From Tritrichomonas foetus (Eukaryota; Parabasalia; Tritrichomonadida; Tritrichomonadidae), in contig MLAK01001259.1 of NCBI GenBank assembly GCA_001839685.1, forward strand, positions 208,548 through 272,547: a stretch of 64,000 nt of DNA, given 5' to 3'. The position numbers and the translations under genes were made by a program. The notes beneath the pieces are model-generated. The model ran no database searches. It was not told the DNA's origin and saw only the letters and a list, made by a program, of their open reading frames with translations. Of this stretch, positions 1-8,727 are shown one piece after another; position 1 is the first letter of the stretch, and each line of letters begins with the position of its first letter.

Positions 1-675
1 TTATTCGAAAGTCCACGTGAAGTCTCCAGGCTCAAGTCCTTGACAAAAAATATCAATTTCTTTATTTGTTTCTTCATCTTCATCAAAATTTTCGAAAATT
101 TCGGATGGAAAGTTGCTGCAGTCTAGTTCGAAAACGTAGTCTAGTATTCCATTGTGACTATTTCCCCATTCATTAAGGCCAGTAAGTGTTATTTTCGCTG
201 AATATGTCGACTTATCTTTTACTTCACCTTTAGACAAACTCTCACTACTATTTTTAGAACTATTTATTTTGCTAGTTTTTGAATAATCCTCTTCATCACT
301 CGCGCCACTCTTTCGCAACTTCGTATCATGAATCTTACCTGGATTATCTACTTTGTCCTTTAAAAATTTAATATATCTCGTTTTAACTTGAATATCTGTT
401 CGTCCAGGAAGTTCTCTTGCTATTTTCGTCCATTTTGCTCCGAGTTCATTGAATTTTTTGATAAGGATTGCATCTTCTTCTTTAGTCCAGGGAGCTGTTG
501 CTGGTAAATCACTTGAGAGATAATGCTTCCACCTTTCGCGGCACTGACGTTGACTGCGGTTTTCCATAAATGATGAAACTATGCTCCAAGATCTATCACC
601 GTGTTTCTTTATAAGCTCGCGTAATTTGTCGTCCTCTTCTTGAGTAAATTTGGATCGGATTCTTCGAATCTTCAT
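1..675 (-). CDS. R2R3-type Myb DNA-binding protein
   Basis: A 224-residue protein with two Myb/SANT repeats at about residues 7-53 and 60-107. The first has Trp-bearing helices (the RSWSIVSSFM segment and the recognition-helix segment RSQRQCRERWKHYL); the second has WTKEEDAIL and the KTRYIKFL segment, so it fits the two-repeat Myb family that is expanded in trichomonads and binds DNA in the nucleus. The C-terminal half is Ser/Lys-rich, then acidic and aromatic, ending in a DFTWTFE tail that could be an activation segment (inference). Start is the ATG at 675; the stop lies at the very edge of the window, so the gene is complete. A TCACTTCATTA-type initiator-like motif lies about 30 bases upstream. 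The target genes cannot be told from sequence. Confidence 0.93.
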   Translation of the reverse strand: MKIRRIRSKFTQEEDDKLRELIKKHGDRSWSIVSSFMENRSQRQCRERWKHYLSSDLPATAPWTKEEDAILIKKFNELGAKWTKIARELPGRTDIQVKTRYIKFLKDKVDNPGKIHDTKLRKSGASDEEDYSKTSKINSSKNSSESLSKGEVKDKSTYSAKITLTGLNEWGNSHNGILDYVFELDCSNFPSEIFENFDEDEETNKEIDIFCQGLEPGDFTWTFE

Positions 676-694
676 TTTTTATCGCTGTATTAAA

Positions 695-706
695 ATAATG
701 AAGTGA
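695..706 (-). promoter_or_regulatory. Initiator-like motif upstream of the Myb gene
   Basis: Read on the minus strand the site is TCACTTCATTAT, about 20-30 bases before the ATG. It resembles the trichomonad initiator (Inr, TCA+1-pyrimidine-W, described in Trichomonas vaginalis). That it works as the start site here is inference. Confidence 0.45.
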
Positions 707-2166
707 AAATGTTGTGATTTTTTTAGCCTTGATTTTGGTGAATTTTTTGAAAATAACTATGTTTCCTTATATTGAATCTTATGAAATATGAACCATTGAA
801 AATATTCCGAATTACATTTTTGAGAATACTCTTTAATTTTTTAAGATAGAAATATATTCAATTATGTTTTGATTGAATGAATTCTTTCAAAAACTAATAA
901 AGTTTTGAATATGTTTCTGAATTCATACTCAATTCTCTACACCCTCCACAATTTTGAAATAGATTATTCTACATGCTTAGAAATTTTGAATTATAATTTT
1001 TGAATCAAATTGAATCTTGATAAAAGTATTCAATATTCTTCTTCTCGTATATCATGGAATGAAATAAATAAGGATGCTCATAGGAAATTTCTCGAAAAAA
1101 CTTGGTTTTCTCAAAAGGCTCCACTAGGTCATTGATTCAATGAGAACTGGAAGATTTCTATGAAGCTTTTTGAATTGAAATTTTTTATTTTCATTCAAAA
1201 ACACGGCGGTTATATAGAATCGCAACGACCTCTCAAAAACTAAAAAACCGTCAACGATTATTTCTCACTCAATGATTGGATTTCTTTGAATGATCATGCC
1301 ACCTTTTCAATATTTATTCAATTCTGTAAATCAATTCAATGATAAATAAAATTCAAATCCAAAATTGAATTATAGCTTCACTGAAAAAAAGTGAAGAATT
1401 AGATTTTTTTGAGGGCTTCTTTTTTAACAGCTTAGTTTTCAAAGAACATTTCGCGAATTTTCATTGAATTTTATAAATAGCCGCATGTTTTGTGAGCATG
1501 TGAATGAAAGAAAGAAAATCGAAGTGACTTTTTCGAAAAAGGAAAAACCAAAAAAAAGTGGTGAAAATGTTTTTCATTTTTTATTGTTTGATTCAAACAA
1601 TATGACTTTGAGTTACATCTACGAATTCATAGTGAGCGTGTTGGTTTTTCCAATGAATTCAAGTTTATCAATGATATATCAGCCGGAAAAATATTTTTTT
1701 GTTCCCCTAGAAAGAATTAGTCATTTTACAATTTCGAATTTAAGGTAACGAGGGAAAAAATGGTTTCGACTGACATAGGTAAAAAAAATCATTTGAATGA
1801 TGAACTTTTTGAGAGCCGGTTTTATCGAGGATTTTCGGTGAGTGAATATGTGAATTGAAGGCTGGTATTGATATATATTGATGCTTGTATTATTTGAATG
1901 AAGAAAAAAATAATTTTAGTTGTTTGATGCGTCATTTCATACTTGGGATAAATATTTGTCAAATTAATATTTTATATAGCAGCACATTCATCTTCCTGTT
2001 AAAATAAAACAATAATTTGTGTGTTTAAATGTGAGAATTTCAAATCTGTAAATCTCAAAAATAGTGAATTGTAATTTGACGAACCAATTAGCTCATTAAA
2101 TCATTCGTAAATAAGATTTCTTCTATTTTTGGGCAAAGAATTAGGAAATAACCAAAAAAATACTAA
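707..2166. other. AT-rich gene-free spacer
   Basis: About 1.46 kb without a recognisable gene. The only open frame of note (1464-1748, +) starts at TTG and has a low-complexity product with no domain; it is judged to be chance. No tRNA, repeat array or transposon end was seen. Confidence 0.6.
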
Positions 2167-2526
2167 TTATTGCTTGGGTGTTTTTTCGAAATTGAATTTT
2201 TCCAATTGATATTCAAAAATTTTAGGGTGAATAACAACCCAATTGTGAGCAAACCAGTTCAAAAGATCGGTTTTATTTCGTTTCGTATCGCGACTTAACT
2301 TGAGTCCAATTTTCGATGATAATTCTTTGGCTAACATTTGAAGTTCGCATTGTTTAAGTTTCCTGTCGTATATTTTTTCGAGTTCATTCGCAATTGGAAA
2401 TTTTTTATTGTTTTCCATGGCATTGTATGGTGTCGGAAAATGACTGAGGGGGTAATTGGTGGGACTAATTTCTGCGTCTTCGATTATTCCATTAAAATAT
2501 TTGGGAGCTCTTTCGTACCCTTTCAT
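2167..2526 (-). CDS. Unrecognised protein with possible helical DNA-binding-like C-terminus (start uncertain)
   Basis: The frame is open from about 2697 down to 2167, but the first in-frame ATG is at 2526, giving 119 residues; the stretch above it (2527-2649) also reads like protein, with amphipathic helices, yet has no ATG. Either translation starts at 2526, or a 5' exon or sequencing error hides the true start. The C-terminal 70 residues are Lys-rich and helical, with a LLNWFAHNW motif reminiscent of helix-turn-helix or homeodomain-like folds, but I cannot name a family. It is flanked by a Myb gene and the CEP20-like gene, and nothing in the context suggests a role. Confidence 0.45.
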   Translation of the reverse strand: MKGYERAPKYFNGIIEDAEISPTNYPLSHFPTPYNAMENNKKFPIANELEKIYDRKLKQCELQMLAKELSSKIGLKLSRDTKRNKTDLLNWFAHNWVVIHPKIFEYQLEKFNFEKTPKQ

Positions 2527-2649
2527 GGCATTGTTTAAATGTTGAAAATTGGCAACTGCAACTTCTAAAAGGGATTGGTCATTTGCACAACAATTAATGA
2601 TATCGGCGATATAGTTGGCGATTCGTGAATGTTGTGTGGTATCAGTCAA

Positions 2650-3130
2650 AAGAAAACCCTCGTTGAAAATCCGGACATTTTCATTTAGGCTTAGCTTTCA
2701 AAAATTTCGAATATAAACTTTTTCAGAAATAAAATAGTCGATAAATACAAAAATTAAATCACCCTTTCGTTGGATGAAACGAAAAAGATGTTAACTTTTA
2801 TGACATCGAAAAAGTTTAACTTTTTGACGATTTGACCATTTATATTGTCATTTTTTAAGATTAAATTCAAAATACATGGTAAATATAAAATAGAATTATC
2901 TCAAGAAAAAATTTATTCAAACAGGCATTTTAAATTTTGTGATGTTTTAATTGTATGTACAAAACCCGATAGATATTGAGAAGAAGATTATTGATTTCAG
3001 TTTGCAATTCCATAAATTGGAGAGTTGTAAAGTGTTTTTTTTTGATATCAAATAAGTTGGTTTCTTGTTCTGACAGCAATTTTTTGAGAAATTAACGATA
3101 AGAAAAATATCGAATTTGGTGATAAATAAT
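2650..3130. other. AT-rich spacer
   Basis: No gene supported. A degenerate duplication of a GAAAAAG...TTAACTTTT segment occurs around 2780-2835. A 63-codon minus-strand frame at 2947-3138 overlaps the end of the next gene and is treated as chance. Confidence 0.5.
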
Positions 3131-3487
3131 CTATTCATTGTTCCGCCATTTTCTAAGTAGTGAATTTATGAGAGGTGTATTGCCTCTTGGGATTACATTG
3201 AGTGAATGGCCAAGAAAATTTCTGTCCATAGGTTCCGCAGGATCGCCTGTTTCTGGAACGAAAACCGATAGCGTATGTTTAAGTCCATTAGCAGCTAAAT
3301 ATTCTCGAATTAATTCATTAATAATTAAGTTCTCTCGACATAATGGGATCGATCTTGGACGTTCTGCATCACGACTAAGTAAAAGAGTAACTTCTGCGCG
3401 AATTTCTGCTGATATTTTACCTAGTTTCCCACTTTCTTTTAATGCAGACATCACTGCTTCATTCATATCGGCGCCTTGATCATGCAT
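3131..3487 (-). CDS. CEP20/FOR20-like LisH-domain centrosomal protein
   Basis: A 118-residue protein matching the FOP-related FOR20/CEP20 family in length and order: an N-terminal helical segment ending IRAEV, then a LisH motif at about residues 38-75 containing ENLIINELIREYL and the downstream TGDPAEPMDR segment typical of the family, then a short C-terminus. Family members sit at centrioles, basal bodies or centriolar satellites and are needed for cilium assembly; a flagellated trichomonad would plausibly use it at the basal-body/mastigont complex (inference). The start may be the first ATG (3487) or the ATG seven codons later. It is divergently arranged with Hop2, with only 150 bases between the ATGs, and a TTCACTAAG initiator-like site lies upstream. 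Confidence 0.85.
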   Translation of the reverse strand: MHDQGADMNEAVMSALKESGKLGKISAEIRAEVTLLLSRDAERPRSIPLCRENLIINELIREYLAANGLKHTLSVFVPETGDPAEPMDRNFLGHSLNVIPRGNTPLINSLLRKWRNNE

Positions 3488-3618
3488 TACGTTTAAAATT
3501 AATTTATCGTCTTAGTGAATTAGATTGGCCAATTTTTGTGACACTTTTTCTCCAAAGTGAACTTCCTTTGAAAATGTAAACTATACAAACTCTTTAATTG
3601 ATGTATTTCATCATTTGT

Positions 3619-3625
3619 TCACTTT
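3619..3625 (+). promoter_or_regulatory. Initiator-like motif for Hop2 gene
   Basis: TCACTTT, with its A 17 bases before the ATG of the Hop2 gene, fits the trichomonad Inr pattern. The 150-base interval 3488-3637 must carry the promoters for both divergent genes. Confidence 0.5.
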
Positions 3626-3637
3626 GCGAAAAGTTAG

Positions 3638-4306
3638 ATGCCACCAAAGAGTAAAGCAGACCCTAGTCACGATATTCTGCAACTCATCAAAGATAAAAAT
3701 AGGCCATTCAGCGCCCAAACACTCGTCGACGAGCTTCATGGTGAATATGGTCTTGCTGTTGTCAAAAAGGCAGTTGACCAGCTTGCTACAGAAAACAAGT
3801 GTTCTTGTAAAGTCAGTGGTAAGGCTAAACTATACTTTGCCAACCAGGAAGGCCTTCCTGTTGCTTCTCCCGAACAATTAGAACAAATGGACGCCAATTT
3901 GGAAAACTTGCGTGAACAAATTATATCCCTCAAAGAAAAAGTCGAGTCACTACGAACCAGGAGAAACCAGCTTGCCAATACGAAACCATTTCCAGAATTA
4001 GTTCAATATCGACAAGACATCGAGCAGCAGGTTCAAAAAGAGGAGCAACGTAGAGATGAGCTCATTGCACTAGCCGAGGGAATTACACCAGAAGACGCTC
4101 AGAAATTTCAGAAAGATTATAACGATCGATGCGCACAATGGAAAGCCAGGCGTGGAAAATGTATGGAAATTATTGACCAACTGTCGGAAGGCTGCGGGAA
4201 AAAGCCAGCGGAACTCATCGCCGAAATGGAACTCGAAACTGACGAGGCCTTAGGCTTGAAGCTAGAATACAAAGATAAACGCTATACAGTATATGAAGAA
4301 CAGTAA
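3638..4306 (+). CDS. HOP2: Hop2 (homologous-pairing protein 2, PSMC3IP/TBPIP family)
   Basis: 222 residues, the usual length of Hop2. An N-terminal winged-helix DNA-binding domain (about 10-75, with PFSAQTLVDELH and KLYFANQ) is followed by a coiled coil (about 80-150) and a C-terminal segment with KRRGKCMEI-like and KKPAELIAEMELETDE features typical of the family. Hop2 works with Mnd1 in the nucleus to help Dmc1/Rad51 strand invasion between homologous chromosomes in meiosis. The organism type has no well-documented sexual cycle, so an intact Hop2 is informative, but trichomonads are known to keep a meiotic gene set. Start is the ATG at 3638. It is divergent from the CEP20-like gene. Confidence 0.92.
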   Translation: MPPKSKADPSHDILQLIKDKNRPFSAQTLVDELHGEYGLAVVKKAVDQLATENKCSCKVSGKAKLYFANQEGLPVASPEQLEQMDANLENLREQIISLKEKVESLRTRRNQLANTKPFPELVQYRQDIEQQVQKEEQRRDELIALAEGITPEDAQKFQKDYNDRCAQWKARRGKCMEIIDQLSEGCGKKPAELIAEMELETDEALGLKLEYKDKRYTVYEEQ

Positions 4307-5358
4307 TTTGATTGATACAAATTTTATAATTTGTGAATTTTTTGATTAAATTCAAGCTTTGTTAATTATATTTTTCTGCGATTTTAGCGATAGATCCTGT
4401 AGATTATATAGTGGATTTGGTGATGAAAAAAGAATTTATTCAATTTCGTGAATTGGATTTTATTGTGAAGGGTGTCATACAGTGTGCAGTCGTTGGTTGG
4501 TACATTTGGAAATTATTTGATTTAAAGACATTTTTATGAGTTTGCAGAAATAATAAAACAGTTGATTTTAGGATACCAAATTGGAATTCTACCTTCTTTC
4601 TGATTGTATTTGATTGACTCAGCAGAATGTGTGAGCTTCACATAAGTTAACAATATTTCGAAGATGATTGTTCGAGAGAGAAATTTATTTTCATGAATGA
4701 TTATAATGGAAAGAGAATGGAAAAAATGACGAAGTGTGAATGAGAAGATGATGGAAATACAATGAAAATAGAATGAGAAGTGAATGAAAAGAGAAAAAAA
4801 TGACGAAGTGGGAATGAGAAGATGATGGAAATACAATGAAAATAGAATGAGAAGTGAATGAAAATAGAATGAGAAGTGAATGAAAAGAGAAAAAAATGAC
4901 GAAGTGGGAATGAGAAGAGAACGAGAAAAGAGTGAGAAGATAGTGAAAATAGAATAGGTTTATTCACAATAATTCCTCATAGAAATTTGGGATTATTAAT
5001 GTTACACATTTACTGATTCATCAACAAAATGAATTTGTGAAATTTTGGGTGAAAGCAAATCTGCAATCAATCGAGCAGTTTCCGATTTTTCATCATTTAT
5101 CAAAAATATAAAATCACTCAAGCATTTTGTCAATGGAACATGCATTTGAATCGCTTCTCATCTATTATTGGATAAAGACATCACATGATTATTTTATTTT
5201 AATAGAAATTTCTATGAATAGATTCCAGGTCTATTGAAAATATAATTATTACTGTTGAACCCTTTATTAGAAATTTATGTAAATTTTGATTCGTTTTCTA
5301 CATAAAATTGATTGAAAAAGTTATATTTCACATCAAAAAATTGACTATTAAAAAAATC
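4307..5358. other. Intergenic region between Hop2 and permease genes
   Basis: Apart from the minisatellite at 4690-4960 there is no supported feature. A TTTCACATC initiator-like motif occurs about 33 bases before the permease ATG. Confidence 0.5.
4690..4960. repeat. Imperfect GAATGAGAAG-type minisatellite
   Basis: A purine-rich tandem array. A roughly 74-base unit (4737-4810) combining GAATGAGAAG, GATGGAAATACAATG and AAAAAAATGACGAAGTG is followed by a copy expanded by one internal 20-base GAATGAGAAGTGAATGAAAA-like module (4811-4915), with smaller fragments on each side. Long frames across it on the minus strand are translation of the repeat, not genes. Confidence 0.85.
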
Positions 5359-6564
5359 ATGGGTTTCATCCGAAAAGGAAGAAGAAAGTTGACAATATTT
5401 AATGCAGCAATCATATTAATCAACGTCAATATAGGTACAGGCATCATGAAAATACCATTCTTATACGCCACTGGTGTAATTGCAACATCATTATTGAATT
5501 TGGCTGTTTCATTAATAACGTTTTATTCGTTTTATCTTTTAACTTTAACAACAACTCAATACAAATCATCATCATTAGGAATTATTTGGTCACAAGCAAA
5601 ATTACCTTGTAGTTGGATTCCTTGTTTCATTTTTTTCTATATTTCTTTTGATTTTTACCTTTACTACTTTTCATATATATACAGTTTGCTTGATAACTTT
5701 TTTACAATTTACATTCCAAGTCTTCCTGAAACTCTTCATGACTACTATATAATTGTTTTCATAATTTTTGCTATATGTGTAATTCCATCAGTATTTTCAA
5801 AAGGAATTAATACAGTGAAAATTTGTTCATACATATTTTTATTATTTTTATTATTTTATACGATACATCAAATTTATTGGTTTGTGAAAGTAACAAAAGA
5901 TATGGGATTCGATCCAAACAATGAAATTCAACTTTGGTTTAAAGGAAAAAGTTGTCTCAATACAATTTCATCACATTTTTTGATGTATATGACTTCGCAT
6001 TACTTTTTCCAAACAACAGCATCGCTCCGTGATTTTAATAGAAATGATTTGATTAAACTTTCTGCCATTTTCATTGGAGTTTGTTGGGCATTTTATCAAT
6101 TAAATGGAATATTTGGATATTTTACATTTTTTGGATCATTAGATAAATCTCTTCCAATATTTTCTCACTATGAACAAGGTAATTATTATGTTATGTGTGA
6201 TTTTATTGCTGCAATTCTATGCATGATAATGTCACTTCCAGCAGTAATTAATTCCGCAAGAGATTACCTAATAAATATATTTTTTGAAAATATCGAATTT
6301 ACATACCATATCTATATCATACTTGGATTAATACTTGGTTTAATGGGCTTATATATCGGAAGTCTTTCAAATGAAATCATTGATTGGATTAACTTTTTTG
6401 CAGATATTTGTATTGCTTTAGCAATATTTTTCATACCAGTCATATTGTTTTTTGGAATACAGAAGCTGTTTTCACCATTGCATTTCATTGGAATGATTGT
6501 GATGATTTTACTTGGATTAGCAGAAATTGTTTTATCTATATACAATTTTGCTTCATCAAAATAA
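5359..6564 (+). CDS. Amino acid permease (AAAP/SLC38-like)
   Basis: 401 residues from the first ATG (5359); the frame extends 17 codons upstream but without an ATG. There are about 10-11 hydrophobic spans. The first has INVNIGTGIMKIPFLY, close to the N-terminal TM1 signature (N-x-x-x-G-x-G-x-L-x-x-P) of the amino acid/auxin permease family. A short basic cytosolic N-terminus (RKGRRK) precedes TM1. Family members import amino acids by proton or sodium symport at the plasma or lysosomal membrane, and trichomonads encode dozens; the substrate cannot be told. It is convergent with the VPS9 gene, with 166 bases between stops. Confidence 0.85.
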   Translation: MGFIRKGRRKLTIFNAAIILINVNIGTGIMKIPFLYATGVIATSLLNLAVSLITFYSFYLLTLTTTQYKSSSLGIIWSQAKLPCSWIPCFIFFYISFDFYLYYFSYIYSLLDNFFTIYIPSLPETLHDYYIIVFIIFAICVIPSVFSKGINTVKICSYIFLLFLLFYTIHQIYWFVKVTKDMGFDPNNEIQLWFKGKSCLNTISSHFLMYMTSHYFFQTTASLRDFNRNDLIKLSAIFIGVCWAFYQLNGIFGYFTFFGSLDKSLPIFSHYEQGNYYVMCDFIAAILCMIMSLPAVINSARDYLINIFFENIEFTYHIYIILGLILGLMGLYIGSLSNEIIDWINFFADICIALAIFFIPVILFFGIQKLFSPLHFIGMIVMILLGLAEIVLSIYNFASSK

Positions 6565-6730
6565 CACTCGAGATAAAAAGAAAATATAAAAAAATGCGAA
6601 TTTGTTAAAATAATCGAAATAGATGGGAATGATGTAGTGATATTTAATTGTTTAAACAAATTATTTAATATAAAACACTTTTTTTGATTTACACTTTTAA
6701 AAATCATAAGGTAAGGAAACGAAAAAGTCA

Positions 6731-8251
6731 TTAAATTTGACTTGCGATGAATTTTTCATAATCTCCATCTTCAACAACATGAAAGTCTTCATCACCTGTA
6801 TATAAAGGAAGATATCCATTCATAGTTTGGATCAGATAAATATCTTTTCTATTATATAATTCTTTTTCATTCATTTCATAATTTTGAATATAAGCAATTG
6901 CTTTATTTATATCATTTCCAGTATATTTGAAAAGAACTGGAATTGACTCGTTTGGATCCAAAATCACATTGAATTTATTTAAATCAATTTTGATTGCACC
7001 TTGTTGTGATAAAAATGGAACTATAATTTTATCACTCGGTGAAAGTTTAATAGAAGAAATAAAATCAATGACACTTTTGAATTGCTCAATGATATATCCA
7101 ACTTTAGACTCTTTTATAAAACTGAAACAGAAAGAATCAGTTAAATTCAGGATAGTTTTGATATTTGAAATTTGTGCTGAGCAAATTAAATAAATTAAAA
7201 CTTGGAAAGTCTCATCAGCGCCAGCAGGGGCATTTCCTTCGATTGCAGAAACAGCGCGAGACATGAAATCAGAAGCTTGATGTAAAATTGCAGCTATCAT
7301 CGAATATGAATTTCTAATACTAAGTTTTTGGAGTTCTAAAACAACATGTTTCATGCACTTTATTTCATTTTCTTGTAAATCATTGTCAAACGGCAATTTT
7401 CGATCAGTAAAAACTTTTTGAAAATGTTTTACAGTAAAAACAGGAGCATCTTTTGTGCTCCCACTGTTCTTTATATCATTTTTTAAATCATTTGTTGTCT
7501 CGAAATTATTTTCAGACTGATTGCTGTTTTGTTGTTTTTCGTGATTTATTCCAAAGAATTTATAATTAATAGATTTTTTAGGAAGTAAATCTAAATCTTT
7601 CGTGATTAAAATTTTGAATTTTTCTGCCAATTCAAAATCGTTTTTCGTTCCCTTCAACAAAGCGCAAAAATATGACAGCATAACTTCGGAAATCACAATA
7701 TAAACGCATTTATCAGCATCATTAAAAGTGAACAATGATAGAATGTTGTTTACCACTTTATTATAATTTTTTGTTTTATCTTCGAAAATGATTTTTATAA
7801 AATTTGAAAAAAAGAGAAAATTCTGAAGTTGTGGTAGAATTAAATCAAATGGAAAGAACCTTTTAACAGCGTAAATTATTCCTTCAGGTGATCCATTGTT
7901 GTTAAATAATGATGAAGCTGTTAAATCAGCCAAAGCATTTTGGTGACCTGAAATTTCAAAAAGAAAAGAAGAAACTGACATTTTGTCCATTGATTGAATA
8001 TGAATGTTGATTGTATCGTTTAATGAACATCTTTCTTTATAGTTTTCTTTTAAACTGTTATAATATATATTAAGATATTTGTGAATTACATGGTTTATGT
8101 TATATTCAAGCATTAAGATATATGCATCAATAAAATTAGCTCCTGGCATTTGCATGATAATAGAAAGCTGCTCTTTTAGTAGACCAAGTTCCGTTTCAAT
8201 TTGGAACAATCTGTCTCCAGCGCATTGAATGAGGACATCAAGAATGCCCAT
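6731..8251 (-). CDS. VPS9-domain protein (putative Rab5-type GEF)
   Basis: 506 residues from the ATG at 8251 (the frame opens four codons earlier at TTG). The C-terminal half carries a VPS9-like core: residues about 344-375 read GADETFQVLIYLICSAQ, the signature of Rabex-5/Vps9 proteins including the conserved Asp and the following hydrophobic helix. The N-terminal 230 residues are helical; residues about 230-275 are Asn/Ser-rich linker. The last 100 residues resemble neither a UBA nor a kinase. VPS9 domains exchange nucleotide on Rab5-family GTPases on early endosomes. A TCACTTTTT motif lies 16-19 bases before the ATG. Confidence 0.8.
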   Translation of the reverse strand: MGILDVLIQCAGDRLFQIETELGLLKEQLSIIMQMPGANFIDAYILMLEYNINHVIHKYLNIYYNSLKENYKERCSLNDTINIHIQSMDKMSVSSFLFEISGHQNALADLTASSLFNNNGSPEGIIYAVKRFFPFDLILPQLQNFLFFSNFIKIIFEDKTKNYNKVVNNILSLFTFNDADKCVYIVISEVMLSYFCALLKGTKNDFELAEKFKILITKDLDLLPKKSINYKFFGINHEKQQNSNQSENNFETTNDLKNDIKNSGSTKDAPVFTVKHFQKVFTDRKLPFDNDLQENEIKCMKHVVLELQKLSIRNSYSMIAAILHQASDFMSRAVSAIEGNAPAGADETFQVLIYLICSAQISNIKTILNLTDSFCFSFIKESKVGYIIEQFKSVIDFISSIKLSPSDKIIVPFLSQQGAIKIDLNKFNVILDPNESIPVLFKYTGNDINKAIAYIQNYEMNEKELYNRKDIYLIQTMNGYLPLYTGDEDFHVVEDGDYEKFIASQI

Positions 8252-8261
8252 TTTCAAATTC

Positions 8262-8270
8262 AAAAAGTGA
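8262..8270 (-). promoter_or_regulatory. Initiator-like motif for VPS9 gene
   Basis: Minus-strand TCACTTTTT ends about 11 bases before the ATG at 8251, matching the trichomonad Inr pattern. It also supports the downstream ATG rather than the TTG inside the motif region. Confidence 0.5.
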
Positions 8271-8727
8271 GTGTATTAAACCGTTTTTAGAGTGGTTTTA
8301 TAGAAAAAGTTATTTCGTGATTTACTTATTTCCACTTTACCACACTTAATATTAAAAATGTGACTCTAGTTTTCTAGTTTTTATGTAATTCGATAGTATA
8401 TTGAAATAATAATTTACTTAAGTTTTGAGGAATAGAAATTTTCAAACAAATTTTTCATAAAGCGTATCCATATTCATATTAACAATGTTATTCATGTTAA
8501 TCCTATATTATTACTTTTAGAATTCTCCTCTCTTTTATATCTATCATAAATCAAAATGATGTTTCTTTACACAAACGATGAAAAACATCTTGACACATTT
8601 TTTTTGACTGTTTTAAATACATGATTGGAATATAAATGAAAAAATCTAAAGAAGTGAAAATAATAGATCAATATCACGAATTTATTTTTTTTTACACATA
8701 CAAATTCAACGTTTGATTAAATAAATT
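8271..8727. other. AT-rich spacer
   Basis: Nothing recognised. It separates the start of the VPS9 gene from the end of the DMXL/Rav1 gene. Confidence 0.5.

Noticed and set aside
1464..1748. 94-codon plus-strand frame
   Set aside because: Starts at TTG, low complexity, no domain, isolated in a spacer.
4690..4960. CRISPR-like array
   Set aside because: The units are contiguous and imperfect without unique spacers, and the organism is a eukaryote.
4534..4967. His/Phe/Ser-rich minus-strand frames
   Set aside because: Translation of the purine-rich minisatellite; no domain and no plausible upstream signal.
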